Shown here in pieces: positions 51,385 through 61,530 of a DNA stretch of 64,000 nt; the first letter of the stretch is position 1, and each line of letters starts with the position of its first letter. Under the pieces are notes generated by a model, which was given only the letters and a program-made list of their open reading frames with translations, had not been told where the DNA came from and did no database searches. A program made the position numbers and the translations under genes. The stretch comes from Opitutaceae bacterium EW11 (GTDB taxonomy: Bacteria; Verrucomicrobiota; Verrucomicrobiia; Opitutales; Opitutaceae), in contig QAYY01000001.1 in assembly GCA_003054665.1 (NCBI GenBank), forward strand, positions 1,105,501 through 1,169,500. The letters are read 5' to 3'.

Positions 51385-53391
51385 ATGAAACGCACCGCCG
51401 TTGCTGCGCTCTTGCTCTGCTCCGCCCTGCCGATCCTGGCGGCCTCTCCCCGCCCGGTCCTGGGGGTCGACCGCTCCTACATGGATCCGTCCGCCAAGCC
51501 CTGCGAAGACTTCTACACCTACGCCAACGGCGCCTTCGACAAGGTCGCGATTCCCGGCGAATACCCGGCCTACGGCGTCAACCAGGAGATCGACGAGAGA
51601 AACTACGCGACGCTGAAGGAGATCCTCGAGTCGTCGGCGAAAAACCCCGGCAAACCCGGGACCATCTCCCAACGCGTGGGAGACTTTTACGCGTCGGGCA
51701 TGGACGAGGCCGCGATCGAGAAGGCCGGCCTCCAGCCGCTGCAGCCGTTCCTGGAGAAGATCGCCGCGATCAAGACGAAGGAGGACGTCGGCTCCGTGAT
51801 CTCCGACCTGTACGGCCGCGGCGTCGGCATGGGCTTCTCGTTCTGGGTTCAGGTGGACGACAAAAACACCACCTCGATGATCGCCGGCTTCGGCCAGGGC
51901 GGACTCGGACTTCCGGAACGCGACTACTACTTTGACGAGGGCCCGGACGCGGAATCGATCCGACAGGCCTACGTCGTCCTCGTCGCGAAACTGCTCGAGC
52001 TTTCCGGGGACAAGCCCGCGGACGCCAAAACCGCCGCGGACGCGATCATGGGCCTGGAAACCAAGCTGGCCAAAGCGTCCCGCAAGCTCGTCGATCTCCG
52101 CGATCCGGAAAAGAACTACAACAAATACGCCCGTGCCGAGCTGACCAAGCTGACGAACACACTCGATTGGGAACGCTTCTTCGCCGGCGTCGGAATGCCC
52201 GCCTCCGAGAAATCCGTGCTCGTCGGCCAGCCGGAGTTCTTCACCGCCTTCGGCGAGCTGGTCGCGTCCGAACCGGTCGAAACCTGGCGCGCCTACCTTC
52301 GCTGGCATCTCCTGGCCGACGCGGCGCCGTATTTGAATCATGAATTCGTCGACGCGAAGTTCGCCTTCTACGGGAAGAAACTCTCGGGCTCGACCGAACT
52401 CCGCCCGCGCTGGAAGCGCGTGATGGCGGCGGCCGACGACGCCATCGGCGAGGATCTCGGACAACTCTACGTGAAGCAGCGTTTCAGCCCGGCCGCCAAG
52501 GCCCGCGCCGTCGAAATGGTGAAGTTTCACCTCGAGGCGATGCGCAATCGCATCCAGGCCGCGCCGTGGATGAGCGAGGAAACGAAGAAGGTCGCCTACA
52601 AGAAAATCGACACGATGCGCAGCAAGGTCGGGTACCCCGACAAGTGGCGCGACTACTCCAGCCTCGAAATCTCCCGCCGGCCCTACGTGCTCAACGTCCT
52701 CGCGGCAGCGACGTTCGAACTCCATCGCCAGATCAACAAGCTCGGCAAGCCGGTCGATCGCAGCGAGTGGCACATGACCCCGCAGACGAACAACGCCTAC
52801 TACGATCCGACGTTGAACGAGATGTGTTTCCCCGCCGGCATCCTCCAGCCGCCGTTCTTCGACGAGAAGGCGGACGATGCCAGCAACTACGGCGCACTCG
52901 CCTCGACCATCGGCCACGAGCTGACCCACGGTTTCGACGACCAGGGCCGGCAATACGACTGGGAGGGCAACCTGAAGCCGTGGTGGAACGACGAGGACGT
53001 GAAACGCTTCAAGGAGCGGGCGGACCTCGTCGTGAAACAGTACGACGCCTATGAGCCGCTGAAGGGTATGCACATCAAGGGCGAGCAGACGCTGGGCGAA
53101 AACATCGCCGACATCGGCGGGCTGCGCGTCTCGTACGAAGCCTTCAAACTCGCGACCAAGGGCAAGAAACTGAAGTCGATCGACGGCTTCACCCCGGACC
53201 AGCGCTTCTTCATCGCCTTCGCGCAAGGCTGGCGCACGAACGTTCGCCCCGAGCAGTTGCGGCGGATTCTGACGACCGACGTGCACTGCCCGCCGCGCCA
53301 GCGCGTGCTCGGTCCCGTGGCCGACCTGCCGGAATTCCGCACCGCCTTCGGCTGCCCCGAAGCCAGAGAAGCCGGCCAGCCGATCTGGTAA
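51385..53391 (+). CDS. Secreted M13-family (neprilysin-like) metallopeptidase
   Basis: A 668-residue zinc metalloendopeptidase. A signal peptide (1-19) is followed by DPSAKPCEDFYTYANGAF, the M13 N-terminal motif. The zinc site is HELTHGFDDQG (His511, Glu512, His515) with Glu572 in GENIADIGGLRVSY as third ligand. The end matches the family (HCPPRQRVLGPVADLPEFRTAFGC). The ATG at 51385 is selected because the longer frame has no signal character. It diverges from amrS. Confidence 0.95.
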   Translation: MKRTAVAALLLCSALPILAASPRPVLGVDRSYMDPSAKPCEDFYTYANGAFDKVAIPGEYPAYGVNQEIDERNYATLKEILESSAKNPGKPGTISQRVGDFYASGMDEAAIEKAGLQPLQPFLEKIAAIKTKEDVGSVISDLYGRGVGMGFSFWVQVDDKNTTSMIAGFGQGGLGLPERDYYFDEGPDAESIRQAYVVLVAKLLELSGDKPADAKTAADAIMGLETKLAKASRKLVDLRDPEKNYNKYARAELTKLTNTLDWERFFAGVGMPASEKSVLVGQPEFFTAFGELVASEPVETWRAYLRWHLLADAAPYLNHEFVDAKFAFYGKKLSGSTELRPRWKRVMAAADDAIGEDLGQLYVKQRFSPAAKARAVEMVKFHLEAMRNRIQAAPWMSEETKKVAYKKIDTMRSKVGYPDKWRDYSSLEISRRPYVLNVLAAATFELHRQINKLGKPVDRSEWHMTPQTNNAYYDPTLNEMCFPAGILQPPFFDEKADDASNYGALASTIGHELTHGFDDQGRQYDWEGNLKPWWNDEDVKRFKERADLVVKQYDAYEPLKGMHIKGEQTLGENIADIGGLRVSYEAFKLATKGKKLKSIDGFTPDQRFFIAFAQGWRTNVRPEQLRRILTTDVHCPPRQRVLGPVADLPEFRTAFGCPEAREAGQPIW

Positions 53392-53437
53392 CGCGGCGGC
53401 AGCGGCGCCGGGTCCGCCGTTTACCTTCCGACCTTAC

Positions 53438-53492
53438 GAGGCCGTTCGATGCGAGGATAAGGACGATTCCTTTCCTCCTTCTGAACGGCCTC
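53438..53492. promoter_or_regulatory. Inverted repeat GAGGCCGTTC / GAACGGCCTC
   Basis: Two perfect 10-bp arms (53438-53447 and 53483-53492) flank a 35-nt AT-richer centre, 47 nt after the M13 stop and 89 nt before the MFS start. It could be a terminator-like stem for M13 or a leader element for the MFS gene; there is no U tract. Confidence 0.35.
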
Positions 53493-53580
53493 TAACGTTT
53501 CGGTCCGCGCGGAGTTGCGGAATCGCGTGCCGAGGGCCACGGATGTGGGCGATTCCCCGGCACGCTTTTTGTCGCCCCCC

Positions 53581-54963
53581 ATGGACCCCACCGCTGCGTC
53601 AGCCTCCTCCGCGACGGAACCCACCGTCGCCACCTCGACCGTCCTCCGCGCCGCCGTGGTGGCCGCGCTCGGCGGACTGCTCTTCGGATTCGAAACCGCG
53701 GTCATCTCCGGCACCACCGGCTGGCTGCGGAGCGTTTTCGCGCTCTCCGATTTCACCCTCGGCTTCACGGTCTCGAGCGCCCTCATCGGCACGATGATCG
53801 GCTCTGTCGCCGCGGGGCGCCCGGCGGACCAGTTCGGCCGGAAGGCGGTGCTCTTCGTCCTGGCTGGCTTGTTCTTCATCTCGGCTCTCGGTTGCGCCTT
53901 CGCCTGGAGCTGGCCGGTCTTCCTGGCCTTCCGCTTTCTGGGAGGTCTCGGCGTCGGCGGCGCGTCTGTCGTTTCGCCGCTCTACATCGCCGAAATCGCG
54001 CCGGCACCCATGCGCGGCCGCCTGGTCGCGATCACGCAGTTCAACATCGTCCTCGGCATCCTGCTGGCCTACCTCTCGAACTTTCTCGTGGGGCAGATGC
54101 ACCTCGGCGCCGCGGAGTGGCGCTGGATGTTCGGTGTGATGGCGGCGCCCGCGGCGGTGTTCTTCGCCCTGCTCTTTGCCGTGCCCCAGAGTCCGCGCTG
54201 GCTCGTCGCCCGCGGCCGGGCGGCCGAAGCCCGCGCGGTCCTCGAAAAGTGCCGGGCCGAAACAAGCTCGGTAGAGGGAGAAATCGCCGAAATCCAGAAG
54301 TCCGTCGCGACCGAGTCCGGCCGACAAAACGAATCGGAGCCGCTCTTTCAGCGGAAGTATTTCCGGCCCGTCGGACTCGCCGTGTCGATCGCGATGTTCA
54401 ACCAGCTCTCGGGCATCAACGCCCTGATCTACTACACCGCCGATATTTTCCGGATGGCCGGCGCGGGCACGCAGAGCGCTCTGCTGCAATCGGTGATCAT
54501 CGGCACGACGAACCTGCTGTTCACGGTGGCGGCGATGGCGGTGATCGACCGCTTCGGACGCAGGAAACTGATGCTCGCAGGTTCCGTTGGATACATCGTC
54601 AGCCTGGCCGCCGTGGCGTGGGCGTTTCACCAACACACGGGCGGGGCAATGGTGCTGGGCGGTCTTCTCGTCTTCATCGCGGCGCACGCGTTCGGCCAAG
54701 GGGCCGTGATCTGGGTTTTCATCAGCGAGATATTCCCCACCCGCGTTCGCGCCCGCGGCCAAGCGCTCGGCAGTACGACGCATTGGGTGATGGCGGCGGC
54801 GATCTCCTGGACGTTTCCCATCATCGCCGCAAAGGCCGGTTGGATGGCCTTCGCCTTTTACGCCGTGTGCTGCGTGGGGCAGCTGCTCTGGGTCGTCGCG
54901 GCGATGCCGGAGACCAAGGGAATCTCGCTCGAGCAGATCCAGAAGAAGCTCGGGATCGACTAA
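53581..54963 (+). CDS. Sugar-porter family MFS transporter
   Basis: A 460-residue, 12-helix inner-membrane symporter. Family motifs are present: GRPADQFGRKAVL (loop 2-3), AEIAPAPMRGRLVAITQ, PQSPRWL before the central loop, NQLSGINALIYYTADIF in helix 7, DRFGRRKLM and the final PETKG. The usual PESPRWL is PQSPRWL here. These features identify a sugar porter (XylE/GLUT type); a hexose, pentose or inositol are all possible substrates. The start at 53581 is taken because 22 upstream codons are arginine/proline-rich and lack family match. Confidence 0.93.
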   Translation: MDPTAASASSATEPTVATSTVLRAAVVAALGGLLFGFETAVISGTTGWLRSVFALSDFTLGFTVSSALIGTMIGSVAAGRPADQFGRKAVLFVLAGLFFISALGCAFAWSWPVFLAFRFLGGLGVGGASVVSPLYIAEIAPAPMRGRLVAITQFNIVLGILLAYLSNFLVGQMHLGAAEWRWMFGVMAAPAAVFFALLFAVPQSPRWLVARGRAAEARAVLEKCRAETSSVEGEIAEIQKSVATESGRQNESEPLFQRKYFRPVGLAVSIAMFNQLSGINALIYYTADIFRMAGAGTQSALLQSVIIGTTNLLFTVAAMAVIDRFGRRKLMLAGSVGYIVSLAAVAWAFHQHTGGAMVLGGLLVFIAAHAFGQGAVIWVFISEIFPTRVRARGQALGSTTHWVMAAAISWTFPIIAAKAGWMAFAFYAVCCVGQLLWVVAAMPETKGISLEQIQKKLGID

Positions 54964-55315
54964 GGCTCTGTGCCGGCGAAGCGGCGGTATCCACCGTCGC
55001 AGCCAAGCGGTGTCGATGGAAGCGCCCGCCCGGTTCGTTGACATGCCTGACACCGGCGGTAGACTCCGCGCCGCAACGTAAACCGCTCCGTTCGCCCTCC
55101 GGCCCACGCGGTTTTCCGGAGGCCGCGCAGATCGGTTTGCCTGCCGAGCAATCACTCGTCCCGCGCCGGCAGTTCCGACCAGCGGCGTCCCCATCCGCAC
55201 CCGCGCCGCCCCGGCCGAACTTCCGCCGCGCTGTCTCGATCGTCGCCTTTCCCTTCGTCCCGCGGTCCCGCGACCCTGTCGTGTAACCGAGATTTCGTTA
55301 CCGTTGGAGAACCCC
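54964..55315. other. 352-nt region before the sensor kinase gene
   Basis: No gene is recognised here. A candidate promoter lies at 55038-55065, which would give a leader of about 245 nt. A short inverted repeat GTAAC/GTTAC (55283-55287, 55297-55301) stands just before the ribosome-binding site. Confidence 0.4.
55038..55065 (+). promoter_or_regulatory. Candidate sigma-70 promoter of the sensor kinase gene
   Basis: A perfect TTGACA (55038-55043) is followed after 16 bp by TAGACT (55060-55065), four of six matches to the -10 consensus. It stands 75 nt after the MFS stop and 250 nt before the kinase ATG. Confidence 0.45.
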
Positions 55316-58300
55316 ATGCCACCGAACGCCGGTTCCCAGTTCGATTCGGCAAGCGATCCTCGCGCGTCCGCGGTGCCCTCCGACGGAAACGGCAAACTCG
55401 AGTCTCTCGCCGGGGCTGTCCGCCGTCTCGACGGAGCTGCCGACGCCGCCGCAGCCGGAACCGTGCTTCTGGAGTCCGTCGCACAAATCCTCGGCGGGAA
55501 ATCGCTGGCGCTTTATTCCGCGGACGGAGCGGGAAAAGGCTGGACCCCGCTCGCGACGCTTGGTCCGCCCGCGCCGTTCGACCGAAACGATGCGCTTGCC
55601 CGACGCGTGTGTGAAACACTTCAAACCGCCCAGGAGGAAACTCCGGCGAGTGGCGGCACGAGCGAGAAAACGTTCTCCTGGGCACATCCGCTCGCCTGGG
55701 GTTCGGAGCTCGCGGGAGTGGTTTTTGTCACCGGTCTTCCGGCACCGGCGGGAGAACCGCCCGCCGACTTGATGGTGCTCCTGCGACACGCCGCGCTTCT
55801 GCTTCGGGAAAGGCTCTCCGACGACGTGCGCTTCCGGCGGGACTCGCAATACGCGGAAGACGTCCTCCGCACACGCAACCAGCTCCAGCGGGAAATCGCG
55901 CGTTCCGCCGTGCTCCTCGAGATGCATTCCCGGGCGCAGACGCTGGAAGACAAGGCGCTCTACGACTACGTGCTCGACGAAGCCGTCAGGCTGACCGGAA
56001 GCGAAATCGGCTTCTTTCACCTCGTCTCCGACGATCAGCAGACCATCTGGCTGACGACGTGGAATCGGGAGGCCCTGAAGAACTGTACTGCCGCATACAA
56101 TACACACTACCCGCTCGCCGAAGCCGGAAATTGGGTGGACTGCGTCCGGGAAAAGCGTCCGGTCGTCTACAACGACTTTCCCCATTCCCCCAACCGAAAG
56201 GGCCTTCCCGAAGGGCACACGCCCATCCGGCGTTTCATGAGCGTCCCCGTCGTGGAGGACGGGAAAGTGAAAATCATCTTCGGCGTCGGCAACAAATCGG
56301 ATCCGTACGATCAGCAGGACGTCGTGCAGATCCAGCTCGTCGCGGGCGAACTCCAGAAAATCATCCAGCAGCGGCATGCCGAGGCGTCGCTCCGCCACCT
56401 CAACCGCGAAATACGCGCCATCAGCAACTGCAACCAGGTGCTCATGCGCGCGGTGGACGAATCCGACCTGCTGCGGGACATCTGCCGGATCATCTGCCGC
56501 GAAGCCGGGTATTGCATGGCCTGGGTCGGCTACGCGGAGAACGACGCTGAAAAGTCCGTGCGACCGATGGCGTGGGATGGCGTCGACGACGGCTACCTCG
56601 CCAACGCCCGAGTCTCATGGGCGGACACGGAGCGCGGCCGCGGCCCCACCGGCACCGCGGTCCGGGAAGGCGTCACTGTCTGCGTTCAAGATTTCACTAC
56701 CGAGCAGCGCTTCGCACCCTGGCTCGAGAATGCCAAGAAACGCGGTTTCTGCGGCAGTGTGGCGTTGCCGCTGAAGGACGATGCCGGCCGAACCTTCGGC
56801 GCAATCTCCGTCTACGCCGCCTCGCCCAATGCCTTTAGTTCGGACGAAATCCACCTCTTGGAGGAGTTGGCCGGCGACCTCACTTTCGGCATCGCGGTGC
56901 TCCGGACGCGCCTGAACCGCGAGCGGGCCGAGAAGGAGCTGCGCGCCGGCGAGGAGCGCTACCGGACGTTGGTGCAAAAACTCCAGTCGGCCGTGGTCGT
57001 GCACGGCCCGGATACGCGCATCGAAATCTGCAATCCGATCGCGCTCACGCTGCTCGGGCTCTCCGAAGATCAACTGCTCGGGAAAACCGCGATGGATCCC
57101 GATTGGCACTTTTTCCATGAGGACGGCACGCCGATGTCGATCGAGGAGTACCCGGCCAACCGGGTTCTTGCCACCCGCCAGCCGGTGAAAAACCAGGTCA
57201 TCGGTGTCCACCGGCCGCGGGGACTGGCCGACATCTGGGCCGTGGCCAACGCGACCCCGGTTTTCGGTCCGGACGGAGAACTCTCCCAGATCGTCGTCAG
57301 CTTCGTCGATATCACCGAACTCCGTCGCGCCGAGGAACGCGTCAATCACCTCGCCTCGATCGTCGAAAGCTCGGAGGACGCGATCATCGGCAAGTCGCTC
57401 GACGAGCAGATCGTGAGTTGGAACAAGGGCGCCGAGCGGGTCTACGGCTACACCGCCGAGGAGGCCATCGGACGGCCCGTCTCCATTCTCATCCCGCCCG
57501 CCCGGCGAGTGGAGTTCGCCGCCCTGATGGAAGGCGTCCACCGCGGCGAAGGGATCCGGCACCACCAGACCGTCCGGGTCCGCAAGGACGGACGGCTGAT
57601 CCATGTCGCGCTCACGATCTCCCCGATCCTCAACGCCACCGGTCGCGTCGTCGGAGCCTCGGCCATCGCGCGGGACATCACTCGCCACCGCCAGCTCGAG
57701 CAGCGGGAAAAGCTGCGTGTATCCGTGCTGGAACGACTCACCCAGGGGGCGCCCCTGGCACAGCTGCTCGAATCGCTCGTGCTCGGGATGGAGGAAGACC
57801 TGCCGGCCTCGCACGGCTCCATTCTGCTGCTGGCACCGGACAAAAACCACCTCCGGCTCGGCGCCGCCCCAAACCTGCCGCGCTCGGTCGCCCGGATCCT
57901 GGACGGACTGGAAATCGGACCTGAGGCGCTCTCCTGCGGCACCGCCGCGTTCACCGGACAATCGGCCATCGTGGACAACATCGCCGTCCACCCGGCCTGG
58001 ACCTCCCAGCGCGACACCGCGCTCGCGGCCGGCCTGCGCGCCTGCTGGTCCGAGCCCATCGTCAGCCGCCGGGGCCGGGTCCTTGGCACGGTGGCGATGT
58101 ACCATCCGTCGGCCCCCTCGGAGCCTAAGGAACAGCTCGAGTTGCTCAAGTCCGTCGCAAGCCTCGCCGGGGTGGTGATCGAGCACAAGGAGACGCAAGC
58201 CGAGCTCCGCCGGCTCAACCTGGAACTCGAGCAGCGCGTGCGCGACCGCACCCAGGAACTGACGGTCAGCGAGAAGCGTTTTCGCACCATCTACGACACC

Positions 58301-59476
58301 GCGCCCGTCTCGATCTGGCAGGAGGATTGGGTCGACGTCATCGCGCTCGTCCGGGAGCTCCGGGACCAGGGCGTGACGGATTTTCGGGCGCATTTTCACG
58401 CCCATCCCGAATTCGTGCAGCGGGCGCTCAACGCGGTGAAGATCCTCGACGTCAACCAGTGGACCGTGTCGATGTTCGATGCGTCCACGAAGGCCGAGAT
58501 CCTCGCCTCCCTGACGCCGATTTTCTCCAGCCCGGACACGATCGAGGGTTTCATCGGCGAGCTCGTCGCACTGGCGGAGGGCAAGCAGACCTACCGCACG
58601 GAAATTTCCCTCAACACCGTGAAGGGCGAAACGATCCAGGCCTTGCTCACGATGGCGTTTCCTCCGCCTGCATCGGATCAAACCGGCGTCATCGTCACGG
58701 TCATCAACATCACCGAGCTCAAGCGGGCCGAGCGCGAAAACCAACGACTCAACGATCATCTGCGCGACCGGGCCGTGGCGCTGGAGGCGGCGAACAAGGA
58801 GCTCGAATCGTTTAGCTATTCGGTGTCCCACGATCTCCGCGCACCGCTTCGCAGTATCGACGGCTTCAGCCGGGCGCTGCTCGAGGACTATTCGCCGAAG
58901 CTCGACGAGGAAGGCCGCGAACACCTGCGCACCGTCCGCGCCGCCGCCCAGCGAATGGCCGGTCTGATCGACGATCTCCTGCGGCTCGCGCACCTGAACC
59001 GGACGGAGATCCGCTGGGTCGACGTCAATCTCAGCCATATCGCCGAGCAAGTGGCCGACGATCTGAAGAAATCGGACGCCAGCCGCCGGGCGAGGTTCGT
59101 CATCGCTCCGGAGTGCCACGCCATCGGCGACGCGGCGCTGCTCCGCATCGCGATCGAAAACGTTTTCGGCAATGCCTGGAAATACACGGGCAAGAAGCAG
59201 CAGGCCGAAATCGAGTTCGGCCGGACCGAGGCTCCCGGCGAAACGGTCTACTTCGTCCGCGACAACGGCTGCGGCTTCGACATGCAGTACGTACACCGGC
59301 TGTTCGGACCCTTCCAGCGGCTGCACACCGTGAACGAGTTTCCAGGGACCGGAATCGGCCTGGCGAGCGTCCGCCGCATCATTCAACGCCACGGCGGCCG
59401 CGTCTGGATCGAAGGCAAGGAGGGCGAGGGCGCCACGATCTTTTTCACCCTGCCGGACCATCCGCTGCCGCGTTAG
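55316..59476 (+). CDS. Multi-GAF/PAS sensor histidine kinase
   Basis: A 1386-residue soluble sensor kinase. Approximate order: degenerate GAF (30-165), GAF (205-350, LDEAVRLTGSEIGFFHLV), GAF (370-535), PAS (545-670), PAS (675-790, NHLASIVESSEDAII), GAF (800-955), a PAS variant with a helical insertion (985-1135), HisKA with phosphoacceptor His1172 (SYSVSHDLRAPLRSIDGF) and HATPase (about 1270-1386; N box ENVFGNAWKYTG, G1 DNGCGFD, G2 GTGIGLA). There is no receiver domain and no membrane helix; no response regulator is adjacent. GGAG before the ATG at 55316 decides the start over the upstream TTG at 55304. Confidence 0.95.
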   Translation: MPPNAGSQFDSASDPRASAVPSDGNGKLESLAGAVRRLDGAADAAAAGTVLLESVAQILGGKSLALYSADGAGKGWTPLATLGPPAPFDRNDALARRVCETLQTAQEETPASGGTSEKTFSWAHPLAWGSELAGVVFVTGLPAPAGEPPADLMVLLRHAALLLRERLSDDVRFRRDSQYAEDVLRTRNQLQREIARSAVLLEMHSRAQTLEDKALYDYVLDEAVRLTGSEIGFFHLVSDDQQTIWLTTWNREALKNCTAAYNTHYPLAEAGNWVDCVREKRPVVYNDFPHSPNRKGLPEGHTPIRRFMSVPVVEDGKVKIIFGVGNKSDPYDQQDVVQIQLVAGELQKIIQQRHAEASLRHLNREIRAISNCNQVLMRAVDESDLLRDICRIICREAGYCMAWVGYAENDAEKSVRPMAWDGVDDGYLANARVSWADTERGRGPTGTAVREGVTVCVQDFTTEQRFAPWLENAKKRGFCGSVALPLKDDAGRTFGAISVYAASPNAFSSDEIHLLEELAGDLTFGIAVLRTRLNRERAEKELRAGEERYRTLVQKLQSAVVVHGPDTRIEICNPIALTLLGLSEDQLLGKTAMDPDWHFFHEDGTPMSIEEYPANRVLATRQPVKNQVIGVHRPRGLADIWAVANATPVFGPDGELSQIVVSFVDITELRRAEERVNHLASIVESSEDAIIGKSLDEQIVSWNKGAERVYGYTAEEAIGRPVSILIPPARRVEFAALMEGVHRGEGIRHHQTVRVRKDGRLIHVALTISPILNATGRVVGASAIARDITRHRQLEQREKLRVSVLERLTQGAPLAQLLESLVLGMEEDLPASHGSILLLAPDKNHLRLGAAPNLPRSVARILDGLEIGPEALSCGTAAFTGQSAIVDNIAVHPAWTSQRDTALAAGLRACWSEPIVSRRGRVLGTVAMYHPSAPSEPKEQLELLKSVASLAGVVIEHKETQAELRRLNLELEQRVRDRTQELTVSEKRFRTIYDTAPVSIWQEDWVDVIALVRELRDQGVTDFRAHFHAHPEFVQRALNAVKILDVNQWTVSMFDASTKAEILASLTPIFSSPDTIEGFIGELVALAEGKQTYRTEISLNTVKGETIQALLTMAFPPPASDQTGVIVTVINITELKRAERENQRLNDHLRDRAVALEAANKELESFSYSVSHDLRAPLRSIDGFSRALLEDYSPKLDEEGREHLRTVRAAAQRMAGLIDDLLRLAHLNRTEIRWVDVNLSHIAEQVADDLKKSDASRRARFVIAPECHAIGDAALLRIAIENVFGNAWKYTGKKQQAEIEFGRTEAPGETVYFVRDNGCGFDMQYVHRLFGPFQRLHTVNEFPGTGIGLASVRRIIQRHGGRVWIEGKEGEGATIFFTLPDHPLPR

Positions 59477-59534
59477 GCGCCCGCCCGCGGGCCGCCCGAT
59501 TTGCCGAATCGGCCGGCGTGCTTTCAGTCCGGCC

Positions 59535-60344
59535 ATGGCTTTCCACATCGGGACGGGCAGCTGGGCGGACGACGAGTACGCGGGGCTGCTCTACCCTCCC
59601 GGCACCCCTTCCCGCGAGCGATTGAGCGGATACGCACGGTATTTCAACCACGCCGAGGTGAACTCGTCCTATTACGCCACCCCGCGCGCCCAAGTCGTGC
59701 GGCAATGGCTCGAGCACGTGCCGCCAGGATTCACCTTCAGCCTCAAGCTCCACCGGGCCTTCGCCCAGAACCCGGCCAAGGCCGCCGAAGGGCCGCTCGT
59801 CGGCCAGCTGCTCGCGGGAGTCGAACCCCTGCTCTCATCCGGGCGCCTCTCGGCATTCCTCCTGGTGCTGCCTCCGGATTTCCGGCCGGATTCCCGCCGT
59901 CTCGAAGAACTCGATACGCTCGCCTCCAGGCTTTCGCCGCATCCGCTGGCGGTGGAGCTGCGGCACCGCGACTGGGTGGACCGAAAGCGACGCGATGCCA
60001 CGCTGGAGCATTTTCGGGAGCGCCGCCTCGTCTGGGTCGACGTCGACACGCCCCAGTCCGCTGATTCCGCGACAATGCCCGCCGTGGACGAGGCGACCCA
60101 CCCGTCGCTGGCGTACCTCCGTTTGCACGGCCGGAATGCCGCGTTCTCCAAGGCGAAATCCGCCGCCGAAGGCCACCACCACGCCTACACGGACGCGGAG
60201 CTCGAAGAAGTCGCGAAACGCGCCCGTGCGCTCGCCCGGAAAGCGCCGGAGGTCGTGGTCGTCGCCAACAATCACGCCGAGGATTTCGCTCCGAAATCGG
60301 CGCTCGCACTGAAACAGCGGCTCACATCCGGAAGCTCGCATTGA
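59535..60344 (+). CDS. DUF72 family protein
   Basis: A 269-residue TIM-barrel-like DUF72 (YecE) protein: IGTGSWADDEYAGLLYPPG at the N-terminus, FNHAEVNSSYYATP, FSLKLHRAFAQNP, LAVELRHRDWV and YLRLHGRN are the conserved blocks. YecE-like proteins have no firm biochemical role, though a nuclease-like or metal-dependent activity has been proposed. It follows the kinase by 58 nt on the same strand with no strong terminator between. Confidence 0.92.
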   Translation: MAFHIGTGSWADDEYAGLLYPPGTPSRERLSGYARYFNHAEVNSSYYATPRAQVVRQWLEHVPPGFTFSLKLHRAFAQNPAKAAEGPLVGQLLAGVEPLLSSGRLSAFLLVLPPDFRPDSRRLEELDTLASRLSPHPLAVELRHRDWVDRKRRDATLEHFRERRLVWVDVDTPQSADSATMPAVDEATHPSLAYLRLHGRNAAFSKAKSAAEGHHHAYTDAELEEVAKRARALARKAPEVVVVANNHAEDFAPKSALALKQRLTSGSSH

Positions 60345-60557
60345 GGCAGACGGGGCGCGCGGGGGTTTTCGGATTCGATGGGCGGCCGTCGGCTGAGGGC
60401 TCCACGCACCGCCGGATCCGTGCCGAACCGCTGCGTGGGAAATTTCCCCAAAACGTCGCACCCCCGCGTGGAACCCGTTTCGCCTCGGAACGGTGCGCAG
60501 CCGCCTCGGTCCCGCGGGACTCAGTCACACACCAAAACCCACACGGAAAGGTTTCCC

Positions 60558-61379
60558 ATGAGCGCTAGCGAATACGACGACTACCGGGGCATCGCCCCCG
60601 TACCCTCTTCGATGGAACGGATAATCGGATACAACGTGCGGACGAGCGGAGGCGACCACGTCGGAACGATTCAAAACCTCTGGATCGACGACCGGTCCGA
60701 TCCGCTTTTCGCCGGCGTGAAGACCGGCTGGATCTTCGGCAAGAATCACGTGGTGCCGATCGATCGCGCGGAGGTGAACGACGCCCGTCGAATCGTTCGC
60801 CTGCCGTTTTCGCGCGACCAGATCCAGAGCGCGCCGTCCTTCGACGAGGGCGCGGATCTCTCCGATGCGGATCAGCAACGGGTGTTCGACTATTACGGCG
60901 CGGAACGGAAATCGCAGGCCGCTCTGCCCACGGCGGAACCTCGTCGCGCACTGCCGCAACCGCCGCCGGCCGCGGTGCGCGAGGAGACGATGGAAAAACC
61001 GAAAGCGCGGACCGAGGAGGAAAGAACGATCCGCCTGAACGAAGAGCAGCTGAAAGTGGGGAAACGCGAGGTGGAGGCCGGCGGAGTTCGCCTGCGAAAG
61101 ATCGTCCGCACCGAAACGGTGAACCAGCCGGTGGAGCTGAAGCACGAGGAGATCGTGATCGAGCGAGTGCCCGCCTCGGGCGAACCGGCGGCAGGCGCGG
61201 TTTTTGAGGGCGAGGACATCTTTGTCCCGCTCCGTCGCGAAGAGCCGGTGGTGGAAAAGACCGCCCATGTCGCCGAGGAAGTGCGCATCGGCAAGAAATC
61301 CGACACCGAACACCGCGTCGTCACCGACCAAGTCCGCCGCGAGGAGTTGGAGGTCGACGACCAGCGCGACCGGCGCTGA
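60558..61379 (+). CDS. PRC-barrel and DUF2382 protein
   Basis: A 273-residue protein with a PRC-barrel domain (about 18-90, ERIIGYNVRTSGGDHVGTIQNLWID), a Pro/Arg linker, and a DUF2382 domain (about 155-270): RLNEEQLKVGKREVEAGGVRLRKIV and the C-terminal HRVVTDQVRREELEV. This pairing is seen in stress-related proteins, including in Deinococcus and Acidobacteria. GGAAAGG before the ATG supports the start at 60558. No signal peptide or membrane segment is present. Confidence 0.9.
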   Translation: MSASEYDDYRGIAPVPSSMERIIGYNVRTSGGDHVGTIQNLWIDDRSDPLFAGVKTGWIFGKNHVVPIDRAEVNDARRIVRLPFSRDQIQSAPSFDEGADLSDADQQRVFDYYGAERKSQAALPTAEPRRALPQPPPAAVREETMEKPKARTEEERTIRLNEEQLKVGKREVEAGGVRLRKIVRTETVNQPVELKHEEIVIERVPASGEPAAGAVFEGEDIFVPLRREEPVVEKTAHVAEEVRIGKKSDTEHRVVTDQVRREELEVDDQRDRR

Positions 61380-61530
61380 GCGAAGGGAACCTGCGCCGCC
61401 GGGCCAGGCCGACGCGCGGCGGCGCGGCGTCGTTCACTCGTTTGATCTGCGGTCTTCTCTGTTGCCGCCGCTCCATCGGGAGCACGAAGCTCGGGGACCC
61501 GATCGGCCGGCAGCGGCGATCGCACCCCAC

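Noticed and set aside
50869-53286. 805-codon minus-strand frame over the M13 peptidase
   Set aside because: It lies antisense to a clear zinc peptidase and lacks any motif.
56615-59548. 977-codon minus-strand frame over the sensor kinase
   Set aside because: Antisense shadow of a well-supported kinase; Arg/Asp-rich translation without motif.
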